Below, in pieces: positions 1 to 6,654 of a stretch of 11,657 nt of DNA. The stretch is from CAUJGP01 sp964612425 (lineage in GTDB: Bacteria > Bdellovibrionota > Bdellovibrionia > Bdellovibrionales > Bdellovibrionaceae), in contig CAZTDX010000092.1 in the NCBI GenBank assembly GCA_964612425.1, forward strand, positions 1 to 11,657. Direction: 5' to 3'. Below the pieces are notes generated by a model, which was not told the DNA's origin, ran no database searches, and worked only from the letters and a program-made list of their open reading frames with translations. A program made the position numbers and the translations under genes. Positions within the stretch are counted from its first letter, which is position 1, and each line of letters begins with the position of its first letter.

Positions 1-2
1 TT

Positions 3-62
3 GGCCTGGACCAAAAAGATTTTGTGAAATTGAAAAATTTAACAAGTGATCAAAAACCTTAG
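3..62 (+). CDS. Possible 3' end of a gene entering from the left
   Basis: Frame 3 of the plus strand is open from the window edge to a TAG at 60-62 and reads about 19 residues, ending DFVKLKNLTSDQKP. The mixed Lys/Asp/Leu composition resembles a helical protein C-terminus rather than random translation, and its position would make it convergent with mscL. Nothing about function can be said. A stretch this short is often open by chance, so this is a weak call. Confidence 0.28.
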   Translation, partial: GLDQKDFVKLKNLTSDQKP

Positions 63-68
63 ATAAGG
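51..68 (-). terminator. Weak terminator candidate downstream of mscL
   Basis: Read on the minus strand, CCTT-ATCT-AAGG (57-68) can form a 4-bp hairpin, or 5 bp if the loop closes to two bases. It is followed directly by five Ts. It lies about 35 nt beyond the mscL stop, where a terminator would be expected. The stem is short and low in GC, so it may not work. Confidence 0.2.
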
Positions 69-102
69 ACTAATCGAGAAACGTCTTCAAACAATATCGA
101 AG

Positions 103-507
103 CTATTTTTTTAATGTGTCTCTGATTTCACGCAAAAGAATGATTTCTTCTGGAGTTGGAGGTGGAGTTGATTGTTGTTCCATTGTTTTTTCACGTTTCA
201 ATGCATTCATCATTTTAATCATTAAAAATAAAGCCACGGCAACGATAGCAAAGTGAACTAAAACTTGAATAAATTCTCCGTAGCCAATAGCAACAGCACC
301 TTTTCCATCCGGTCCCGCCGCTTTCAAAATCAAAACCATTTGAGAGAAGTCCATTCCGTTCAGCATCATCCCTAGAGGAGGCATCAAAATTTTTTCTACA
401 AGTGCAGTAACTACTTTTCCAAAAGCTCCGCCAATAATGACTCCAATTGCTAAATCGACCATATTACCTTTGAGAGCAAATTCTTTGAACTCTTTAATCA
501 TTGACAT
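103..507 (-). CDS. mscL: Large-conductance mechanosensitive channel MscL
   Basis: MscL forms a homopentameric inner-membrane pore that opens under membrane tension and releases solutes during hypo-osmotic shock. The 134-residue product has the usual family length. It shows the N-terminal amphipathic helix (MSMIKEFKEFALKGN), TM1 at about 16-42 with the gate segment VDLAIGVIIGGAFGK (L19, G22 and V23 correspond to E. coli gate residues), the MPPLG motif at 42-46, a periplasmic loop, TM2 at about 76-98, and the C-terminal helix 119-134 ending in LLREIRDTLKK, close to E. coli. The ATG is chosen because it matches the MSxIKEF start of homologues and has a GAGGTGA Shine-Dalgarno at 511-517. It stands alone, divergent from the repeat lipoprotein gene. 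The Gln/Ser/Pro linker before the last helix varies across the family. Confidence 0.97.
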   Translation of the reverse strand: MSMIKEFKEFALKGNMVDLAIGVIIGGAFGKVVTALVEKILMPPLGMMLNGMDFSQMVLILKAAGPDGKGAVAIGYGEFIQVLVHFAIVAVALFLMIKMMNALKREKTMEQQSTPPPTPEEIILLREIRDTLKK

Positions 508-530
508 AAGTCACCTCGCTTTTGTGCGAA

Positions 531-559
531 GCTGTAATGAAGTTAGCTTTAAGAGTCAA
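531..559 (-). promoter_or_regulatory. Candidate mscL promoter
   Basis: On the minus strand TTGACT (554-559) resembles a -35 box and is followed after 17 nt by TACAGC (531-536), a poor -10. A start around 524 would leave a short leader containing the Shine-Dalgarno. The -35 is convincing by eye; the -10 is not. Confidence 0.25.
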
Positions 560-574
560 GATTAAGAAAGCTAA
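543..574. repeat. 8-bp inverted repeat around the mscL promoter
   Basis: TTAGCTTT (543-550) and AAAGCTAA (567-574) are exact reverse complements separated by 16 bp. The spacer contains the candidate mscL -35 hexamer. The geometry suits a dimeric regulator site in the mscL/lipoprotein divergent region, or a weak RNA hairpin. The binding role is inferred. Confidence 0.45.
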
Positions 575-687
575 AGTGTGGAATCCTGAACGTTTTAATG
601 GGATTTTACATCTCTTTTTTTATTATAGACAAGATAAGGAAAGTATAGGTAGCCTTTAATCAACTAAAATATTCAAGGAGGATCGAC

Positions 688-2721
688 ATGTTAGTTAAGC
701 AACAATCTAGATTGTTCAATGTAGTATCACAAGGGCTACTGTCGATGCTCTTGCTTTTAAATTCGGTTGTGTGGATTTCTTGTGAAAAAAAGGATAACCA
801 TTCGTCGGGAACTCCTGCTTCACCAGATGGTAAGCCAGGGGCAGAAAATCAGTGCAGTGATGTGGTTTTTGATATTAATTTTTTTAAAAATAAGGGCTTT
901 GAATTTCCCATAATTATAAATGGGTATGTTATTCTGCCGCCCGAAAACCTCATTGATTGTCCGATGAACAAGAGCGAAATCTCTAGTGTTAATGTTGTTC
1001 GAAGACAAGGTTATTCCAAGTTGCGAATGATTCCAGAGATGAACGTGCAGAGCCCAATGAAGTTTGATGTTGCTGAATCTGTGGCACTTTTAAATTTAAT
1101 ACCAAAAGTTCCCAAGGAAGAGGATTTTCGAGATTTAGCTAAGGTCTTTTTGGAGCAAACATCAATCAATCAAAACTTAACACTTCAAAAGCTAAAAGAA
1201 ATCTTTCAAACAGTCACACTGGCTGACCTGGGTTTAAAAGAACCCCAAATGCTTTCTTCAACTTTAAAATTAGGTCCCTTGGAGACAAAGTTATCAAAAG
1301 GCACCTCTGAGGATTCATCGACGGTTGGTATTGATCTAGTAAAAATTAAATTGCCTTTAAATGAGGGCGTAGAATTTGTTAACAAGTTCAACTCCGGTGA
1401 AGATTCTTTAGAGCTACAATTCATTGATTTAGCCTCAGGGAATTTGAATGAAAAGGGTAAAGCTTTTGCAAAAGCACTCAACTTAACCATCAATGTGGCA
1501 GGCGAAAATACGCAGTTTGTACCCCCTGTGGATCTCATTAAGAAATATTGGGATATCAATCAAGCAAGTCAGGGCTTTCAAGGATCTGTCGTTGCTCTTG
1601 CAGAATTGTGGTTAAAGAAAAATTTAATTTCAAAGTCTGATTTAATTACTGGCAATATAAATAGTTTATATTTATATATGAAAAACTTATGGTCAGCAGA
1701 GCCCTCAATAATAGATCGTCAAGAGCTGCTCGATGCCTTTAAAATTTTGGGTCAGTTAGAGCCCTCAGACTCTCCGATAGTTTTTAAATATCAATGGTTT
1801 TTAAAAATTCAAAACTTTTTATTAGATGATAAAGAAGCCTTAAGTGAAACATTAAAGTATTTGCAACTGAGTTTAACAGAAGCTCAAAGGCAGTTAGTAT
1901 TAAATATGGCGAGCGATCTCAATAAGATGATTGGGAATTCATTCAAGGGACAGTCTGTCTGGTATAAGGCGAGGGAATTAGCACCAGCCCTAGAGTGGAC
2001 TGATTCACAGTGGGCTCTGTTTAAAGATTGTTTTAATTGGTTTCATTCAGATGAGGGCCCTGGACTAGAAAATTCTATTTCTATGAATGAAGTAGAAAAC
2101 TTGAGAGTTAATAAACAGATGACTCCAAGTATGTTATCATTGCTGAGAAATACATTTGATTGGCTTTACTCTTTCAGTGGGCCAAATTTGGATCGTTCGG
2201 AAGCATTTTCTTACACTAAGAAATATGTGTTTCTTAAAAACATGAGTAGTGACCAACTAACTCTTTTGCAGGAAATGTATGATTGGTTTTACTCACCGAC
2301 GGGCCCCAATTTAAATAAGCAACAAGCGATAGAGGAATCTGATAATTTAGTGGAACGATCACTATTAAATGTAGAGTTGACGACTTTAATAAAAGATACC
2401 TTTCAGTGGCTTTATAGCTCCCAGGGTGTGAATCTTTCAAGAGGAGACGCCTTTAAAAAGACTAAATATTATATATTTAATAAAAAATTAACGGACACTC
2501 AGATTTCTCGTATTAAAGAAAGCTATCAATGGCTAAGCTCCTCTGAAGGGCCAAGTCTCGATCGCTCTAAAAGTTTAGTGAAAGCTGAATATTATCTACT
2601 TAAACGTAAATTAGGAGAGAGTGAGTTACAACGATTGAAGGACGCCTTTATAAAATTTGGTCGAGAAGGTGACAAGGCCCAAGCTTTAGAAAAGGCAGAA
2701 AAAGAAGTTTTTGGAAGCTAA
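688..2721 (+). CDS. Putative lipoprotein with C-terminal 41-residue repeats
   Basis: I do not recognise a family. The start is well set: a perfect AAGGAGG at 675-681 lies 6 nt before the ATG. The N-terminus has basic residues (K4, R8), a hydrophobic core 17-30 and WISC with Cys32, which reads as a lipoprotein signal peptide, though Trp at -3 is unusual. A Ser/Gly/Pro-rich linker follows (about 36-55), then a region of no known type (about 56-285) with Cys56 and Cys91. From about 287 to the end the protein is repetitive. Units starting at residues 449, 490, 531, 572 and 613 are each exactly 41 residues and share [FY]xW[LF]xS, then G-P-x-L-x-R, a helix with Tyr/Phe, and a second helix. A partial unit begins at 654, and degenerate units can be traced near 287, 331, 368 and 409. 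The pattern suggests a solenoid of helix pairs used for binding, probably on the outer membrane or in the periplasm. The gene is monocistronic and convergent with the suf operon. Confidence 0.85.
   Translation: MLVKQQSRLFNVVSQGLLSMLLLLNSVVWISCEKKDNHSSGTPASPDGKPGAENQCSDVVFDINFFKNKGFEFPIIINGYVILPPENLIDCPMNKSEISSVNVVRRQGYSKLRMIPEMNVQSPMKFDVAESVALLNLIPKVPKEEDFRDLAKVFLEQTSINQNLTLQKLKEIFQTVTLADLGLKEPQMLSSTLKLGPLETKLSKGTSEDSSTVGIDLVKIKLPLNEGVEFVNKFNSGEDSLELQFIDLASGNLNEKGKAFAKALNLTINVAGENTQFVPPVDLIKKYWDINQASQGFQGSVVALAELWLKKNLISKSDLITGNINSLYLYMKNLWSAEPSIIDRQELLDAFKILGQLEPSDSPIVFKYQWFLKIQNFLLDDKEALSETLKYLQLSLTEAQRQLVLNMASDLNKMIGNSFKGQSVWYKARELAPALEWTDSQWALFKDCFNWFHSDEGPGLENSISMNEVENLRVNKQMTPSMLSLLRNTFDWLYSFSGPNLDRSEAFSYTKKYVFLKNMSSDQLTLLQEMYDWFYSPTGPNLNKQQAIEESDNLVERSLLNVELTTLIKDTFQWLYSSQGVNLSRGDAFKKTKYYIFNKKLTDTQISRIKESYQWLSSSEGPSLDRSKSLVKAEYYLLKRKLGESELQRLKDAFIKFGREGDKAQALEKAEKEVFGS
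2032..2646 (+). repeat. Five in-frame 123-bp coding repeats
   Basis: Five consecutive 123-bp units (starts 2032, 2155, 2278, 2401, 2524) encode the 41-residue repeats of the lipoprotein without a single insertion or deletion. Conserved points per unit are an aromatic-x-Trp at the start, Ser at position 6, Gly at 9, usually Pro at 10, Leu at 12 and aromatic or Leu residues around 23-26. The DNA copies have diverged strongly, so this is an old duplication held by protein-level selection, not a recent tandem array. Confidence 0.88.
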
Positions 2722-2762
2722 AATCACAATTAAGTAAACGATACAAATAAGAATCTATAAAG

Positions 2763-3329
2763 TTAGTTTATCGGAACCACCACAATTTCAGGGTTAAATT
2801 CATCGCGAAGAATACCCTCAATGGCCATAAGGGTTCCCTCGGTAGCACTAGGACAAGTTCCACAAGCTCCTTGGTAATAGACATAGAGTTGGGGGTGTTC
2901 ATATTTAACGATTTCAATATCGCCACCATCGCCTTGCAATCCTGGTCGAATCGTGCGGTCAAGAATTTCTTCAACCTGTCGTAGTTCTGGAGTGAGAGCT
3001 TCACGCTTTTTCTTTTTTTCATCTTCTGCTGTGATATTGGGATTGTGAATAGGCATATCTCGTTGAATCACAGCCGACACAAGTGGGCTTAAGTCATCAA
3101 AAGAAACATCTTCAGAGTGAGTGATTGTAATGACATTAGAAAAAAAATGTACTTGCGTAACCCCTTTAAGTTGAAGCAAGTCACGAGCCAGGGCGTGACT
3201 TCCGCAGTCTTCTTCAGTTGAAAAGGTGGCCTTCCCCTGCATGAGCACGGGGCGATCTAAAATAAATTTCCATGCTAATGGGTTCGGAGTGGGGGCTGTA
3301 CGAATGAGGACTTCCGTGGATGGGTTCAT
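2763..3329 (-). CDS. Nfu-type Fe-S scaffold/carrier (NFU_N + NifU C-terminal domain)
   Basis: Nfu proteins bind a [4Fe-4S] cluster between two subunits and pass it to apo-enzymes in the cytoplasm. The 188-residue product has two domains. Residues about 7-95 match the NFU_N domain (TAPTPNPLAWKF near the start, with a GVTQVHFFSNVITIT strand). A charged linker with KKKK (105-108) follows. Residues about 114-188 are the NifU-like domain with RPGLQGDGGDIEI and the cluster-ligating CGTC (C156, C159). The layout is that of eukaryotic Nfu1 rather than E. coli NfuA, whose N-domain is a degenerate A-type domain. It is the last gene of the suf operon, and its ATG overlaps the sufS stop as ATGA, implying translational coupling. 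It may replace the missing SufA-type carrier. No clear terminator is visible before the convergent lipoprotein gene. Confidence 0.93.
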   Translation of the reverse strand: MNPSTEVLIRTAPTPNPLAWKFILDRPVLMQGKATFSTEEDCGSHALARDLLQLKGVTQVHFFSNVITITHSEDVSFDDLSPLVSAVIQRDMPIHNPNITAEDEKKKKREALTPELRQVEEILDRTIRPGLQGDGGDIEIVKYEHPQLYVYYQGACGTCPSATEGTLMAIEGILRDEFNPEIVVVPIN

Positions 3330-4546
3330 TGGAGTAAATCCTTTGCTTTAAGTAAACCTTTTATTAAATGGTTAATGTCTTCTTCTGAATTATAAATAGA
3401 AAAGGAAGCGCGTATGCTACCTGTGAGTTTTAGCTTTTGTAAAAGAGGTTGTGTGCAATGGTGACCCGCTCTAACGGCAATCCCTTGTTGGTTGAGTAAA
3501 AAGGCGACGTCACTGTGGTGTTGATTATTAAAATTGAATGAAAACAGAGGAATTTTTTTATTTTGGTCTTCTGGTCCAAGTAAATTAATAAAGTTTAGCG
3601 ATTGAAATTGCTTAAATAACGAAGTGACTAATCGGGTTTCATGATCAGTGATTCGAGAAAAACCAATTTCATTGATAAACTCGATGGCGGCACCAAGTCC
3701 AATAGCACCACCAATGTTGGGAGTCCCAGCTTCAAAGCGAAAGGGAATTTCATTGTAAGTGGTCTTAGCAAAACTGACCTGAGCAATCATGCTACCTCCT
3801 CCTTGATAGGGGGGAAGCTCAGAGAGCACAGATTCTTTGCCATAAACGACCCCAATTCCAAAGGGAGCAAACATTTTATGACCTGAAAATACATAAAAAT
3901 CACAATCGAGATCTCGCATATCGAGTGGAATTTTTCCAACAGCCTGAGCGCCGTCAACAACCACTTTAATACCATTTTGGTGAGCGAGCGTGATAAGTGG
4001 TTTTAAATCGACAATATTGCCTAAGTGATTAGAGGCGTGTGTGAGCGATAAAATTTTAGAGCGAGGGGTGATTTGTTTCAAAAGCATCGAAGGAGTTATT
4101 GTGCCATCGATATCACATTCTATAACTCGAAGGGTGGCTTTTTTTCTTTCAGCCAAAAGCTGCCAAGGTACAATATTTGAGTGGTGTTCAATATCGGTAA
4201 GTATAATTTCATCATTGGGTTGCAAAGATTCGCCAAGACTATGAGCAAGTAAATTAATTCCTTCGGTAGTTCCTCGAACAAAAACAATTTCTTTAGATTG
4301 AGCATTGATAAATTTTGCCACCTGTTCGCGAGCATTTTCATAAAGTTCGGTGGCCCGATCACTTAAATAATGCGCGCCACGATGCACGTTCGCCGCTTCA
4401 AGGGTGTAAAACTGATTCATGCGATCAATGACTTTTTGAGGTTTGAGAGTTGTTGCGGCATTGTCGAGATAAGTCAGATCCTGACCATGAACTTTTTGGC
4501 GAAGAGCAGGAAATTGAGAGCGAATGTCGTTTATGTTGAAGCTCAT
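3326..4546 (-). CDS. sufS: Cysteine desulfurase SufS
   Basis: SufS is a PLP enzyme that converts cysteine to alanine and holds the sulfur as a persulfide for SufBCD. Counting from the ATG at 4544-4546 (406 residues), the product shows YLDNAATT, FVRGTTEGINL, EHHSNIVPW, VDGAQAV, the PLP lysine in FSGHKM (K224), RFEAGTPN, and the persulfide cysteine in GHHCTQPL (C364, aligned with E. coli C364). An earlier in-frame TTG at 4562-4564 would add six residues. I prefer the ATG because it forms an ATGA overlap with the sufD stop and the resulting MSFNINDIRSQFP aligns with the E. coli N-terminus. GGGAGA lies somewhat far upstream as a Shine-Dalgarno. SufS usually needs SufE or SufU as sulfur acceptor; neither is in the window. 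Confidence 0.96.
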   Translation of the reverse strand: MSFNINDIRSQFPALRQKVHGQDLTYLDNAATTLKPQKVIDRMNQFYTLEAANVHRGAHYLSDRATELYENAREQVAKFINAQSKEIVFVRGTTEGINLLAHSLGESLQPNDEIILTDIEHHSNIVPWQLLAERKKATLRVIECDIDGTITPSMLLKQITPRSKILSLTHASNHLGNIVDLKPLITLAHQNGIKVVVDGAQAVGKIPLDMRDLDCDFYVFSGHKMFAPFGIGVVYGKESVLSELPPYQGGGSMIAQVSFAKTTYNEIPFRFEAGTPNIGGAIGLGAAIEFINEIGFSRITDHETRLVTSLFKQFQSLNFINLLGPEDQNKKIPLFSFNFNNQHHSDVAFLLNQQGIAVRAGHHCTQPLLQKLKLTGSIRASFSIYNSEEDINHLIKGLLKAKDLLQ

Positions 4547-5862
4547 ACTTTTGAATTCTCCCAAAATTGATGGAGTCGTCCTCTTAAAAATTCTTTAATA
4601 GAGTCGTTATTAAACCTCTCGCAAAGATCAAGTAAAAATGCCTGGCAGAGGAGGGCATGGGCGCGATCTTTTGTTAAGCCACGACTTCGTAAATAAAAAA
4701 TTTCATCGGGATTGAGTTGTCCAATGGCGGCACCATGAGTGGCTTTGACATCATCAGCAAAAATTTCCAGTTGTGGTTTCGTATCAACCTCGGCTTCTGT
4801 GCTTAAAAGTAAACTTTTATGAAGTTGCGAGGAGTCCGTTTTTTGAGCCTGAGGGTGAATATGAATGCATCCATTGAAAATGGCGCGGGATTGATCTAAT
4901 AAAAGATTTTTACAAATTTGTTCAGCCACACAATGAGAATCAAGGAATTCAAGTTTAGTTTGTTGATCAATAACTCCCTTTCCCTTCGAGAAGCCAAGGC
5001 CATGGAGTTTAATGTCAGCACTTTGGTTTTTTGCAGAAACGGTAATATCGCGACGACACCAACCCTCACTCAACGCTCCATGAAAGTAGTGAATGTGTGA
5101 GGCCTCATTGAGAGAGATTGTAGTTCGAGACGTTGACTGCTCTTTAGATGATAGCTCACTCCACTGTAAAAATTCCACTTTAGCAAATTGATCAATATTG
5201 ATTTGGTATGTTGAATTACACCAATAGACTTCGGCTTCAGTGGGGGGTGACATAATTTCGGAAGTGATTATGGAACACTGAGCGTGGGCTCCAATTTGAA
5301 ATAAAATGCGTTCATGAAAAAGCGACTTCGTATCAGAGGCTGAAAAGCATTGAATCCAATGGAGGGGTTGATTCAACTTGGTGTGCTCTTTCATTTTAAC
5401 TAAAAAGCCTTGATCAAAAAAACTAATGTTAAGAGCCTCTAAACTATCGCCTTTTGCTTGAAAGTGAGAAGAGTCAATTTCACCTTTTGTTAAAGCATTT
5501 TGGAGAGTTTCAATTTCAATAAAAGGAGCAAGGGACGGCGAGAGAAAAACAATTTGTCCATTCAGAGTAATGAGCTGATAAAAATCGGGATGGCTATAAT
5601 CTTCAATTAATTTTTTTATCGAAGAAGGTATCGTGCCCGAAGAGGTTGTAATTTCATTTAAGTCTAAGTTTGTTGAAGAATAGGTATTATTAATTTGCGG
5701 AGTTATTTCAATTTGTAGTCGTTGCGTTGGCGAATATCTCCAAGACTCTAGCTTTTTACTAGGCCATCCTAAGCTTTGAAAGGCATTCCTTCCCAAATGA
5801 CGAACCAGGGAGAAGGCCTGCGGCTCACCAACACGACGACTGAGTTTTTCTACAAAATCCAT
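4543..5862 (-). CDS. sufD: Fe-S assembly scaffold subunit SufD
   Basis: SufD pairs with SufB on the SufC ATPase dimer to form the SufBC2D scaffold. The product is about 439 residues, the normal size. Its N-terminal part has the SufD-type helix and the motif SKKLESWRYSP (SufD: E-x-W-K/R-Y-T/S). The C-terminal beta-helix core ends with DDVKATHGAAIGQLNPDEIFYLRSRG, the SufB/SufD family signature. The histidine of THGA (H376 here) corresponds to E. coli His360, which works with SufB Cys405 in nascent cluster formation. The E. coli Cys-Ser-His becomes Ala-Thr-His. Two starts compete. The ATG at 5860-5862 overlaps the sufC stop as TAATG but has no Shine-Dalgarno. A TTG at 5872-5874 would add four residues and has GAGAGAGG six nt upstream. 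I report the ATG; the family call does not depend on it. Confidence 0.94.
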   Translation of the reverse strand: MDFVEKLSRRVGEPQAFSLVRHLGRNAFQSLGWPSKKLESWRYSPTQRLQIEITPQINNTYSSTNLDLNEITTSSGTIPSSIKKLIEDYSHPDFYQLITLNGQIVFLSPSLAPFIEIETLQNALTKGEIDSSHFQAKGDSLEALNISFFDQGFLVKMKEHTKLNQPLHWIQCFSASDTKSLFHERILFQIGAHAQCSIITSEIMSPPTEAEVYWCNSTYQINIDQFAKVEFLQWSELSSKEQSTSRTTISLNEASHIHYFHGALSEGWCRRDITVSAKNQSADIKLHGLGFSKGKGVIDQQTKLEFLDSHCVAEQICKNLLLDQSRAIFNGCIHIHPQAQKTDSSQLHKSLLLSTEAEVDTKPQLEIFADDVKATHGAAIGQLNPDEIFYLRSRGLTKDRAHALLCQAFLLDLCERFNNDSIKEFLRGRLHQFWENSKV

Positions 5863-6611
5863 TAGAGGAGCCAATCGTAACCTCTCTCTTCTAGTTTTAG
5901 TGCTAAAGTTTTATCACCGGTTTCAATTATTTTTCCATCAGCAAGGACATGAACAAAGTCTGGCTGAATATAGTCGAGGAGCCGTTGATAGTGAGTGATA
6001 AGAATGATCGCGTTGTTTTTGCTTCGAAGCTTATTAACACCTTCAGCAACAATTTTTAAGGCGTCAATATCAAGACCGGAATCTGTTTCGTCAAGGATGG
6101 CAAGGCGGGGAGAGAGCACGGCCATTTGGACAATTTCATTTCGCTTTTTCTCACCTCCAGAAAATCCAACATTAACAGAGCGATCTAAAAACTCTGAGCG
6201 CATTTCCACGAGCTTCATTTTTTCTAGGACAAACTGACGAAACTCCGTCTCGGTCATTTTGTTCGCGCCATGGTGTTCGCAGGTGGCATTAAAAGCTTCA
6301 AATAAAAAATTAAAGTTACTGACGCCTGGAACTTCGATCGGGTACTGATACGCTAAAAAAATACCTTCTTTGGCTCTTTCATCGGGTTCAAGTTTTAATA
6401 AATCAGATTTTTCAAAATTAATTTCATAAAAGACCTCGCCAGAAGTAACTTCATAAGAAGGGTGGCCTGCTAGAATTTTAGATAAACTACTTTTTCCGGC
6501 GCCATTAGGACCCATGATGGCATGAACTTCGCCAGCATTAACTTGTAGATTCAGTCCTTTTAAGACTTCTTTTTCATCTACCCGAGCGTGAAGATTTTTA
6601 ATTTGTAACAT
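5862..6611 (-). CDS. sufC: Fe-S assembly ATPase SufC
   Basis: SufC is a soluble ABC-type ATPase whose ATP-driven dimerisation reshapes the SufB-SufD heterodimer during cluster assembly. The 249-residue product has the full set of motifs: Walker A GPNGAGKSS (34-42), Q-loop Gln in AYQYPIEVPG (Q89), ABC signature FSGGEKKR (150-157), Walker B LAILDE (170-175) followed by TDSGLDIDAL, which is typical of SufC, and the switch histidine in THYQR (H207). There are no membrane segments, consistent with a cytoplasmic protein. The ATG is the natural start; upstream AGGATAA is a weak, rather distant Shine-Dalgarno. It follows sufB after 37 nt, the only non-overlapping junction of the operon, and its stop overlaps the sufD ATG. 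Confidence 0.98.
   Translation of the reverse strand: MLQIKNLHARVDEKEVLKGLNLQVNAGEVHAIMGPNGAGKSSLSKILAGHPSYEVTSGEVFYEINFEKSDLLKLEPDERAKEGIFLAYQYPIEVPGVSNFNFLFEAFNATCEHHGANKMTETEFRQFVLEKMKLVEMRSEFLDRSVNVGFSGGEKKRNEIVQMAVLSPRLAILDETDSGLDIDALKIVAEGVNKLRSKNNAIILITHYQRLLDYIQPDFVHVLADGKIIETGDKTLALKLEERGYDWLL
5872..5888 (-). promoter_or_regulatory. Shine-Dalgarno and TTG giving an alternative sufD start
   Basis: On the minus strand GAGAGAGG (5881-5888), inside the end of sufC, sits six nt before an in-frame TTG (5872-5874). The ATG 12 nt further on is preceded by CTCCTC, the opposite of a ribosome binding site. Either initiation is at the TTG, or the ribosome binds here and re-initiates at the TAATG. 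Confidence 0.4.
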
Positions 6612-6615
6612 AATT

Positions 6616-6654
6616 CTTGTTTATCCTATCTCTTTAAACTTAACTTGTTTATCC
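6616..6654. repeat. 11-bp direct repeat at the sufB-sufC junction
   Basis: CTTGTTTATCC occurs exactly at 6616-6626 and 6644-6654, 28 bp apart. On the mRNA strand it is GGATAAACAAG. The first copy in transcript order covers the sufB stop codon, and the second lies just before the sufC ATG where a Shine-Dalgarno would sit. The surrounding sequence is not duplicated. It could be chance, a ribosome-entry element, or a processing or protein site. Confidence 0.5.

Noticed and set aside
820..1559. Minus-strand open frames inside the lipoprotein gene
   Set aside because: They lie fully within a strongly supported gene, lack ribosome sites and their translations show no family features.
2032..2646. 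EF-hand interpretation of the G-P-x-L-x-R repeats
   Set aside because: The conserved Gly is followed by the hydrophobic residue at +3 instead of +2, and the acidic ligands at loop positions 1, 3, 5 and 12 are missing.
2032..2646. CRISPR array or non-coding tandem repeat
   Set aside because: The periodicity is exact only at protein level and in frame; DNA copies are too diverged and there are no spacers.
2768..3022. 84-residue minus-strand frame within the nfu gene
   Set aside because: It overlaps the conserved NifU domain in another frame; the CGTC motif and domain architecture belong to the longer frame.
3641..5100. Plus-strand open frames inside sufS and sufD
   Set aside because: They are antisense shadows of conserved genes, with no recognisable protein signal and no Shine-Dalgarno.
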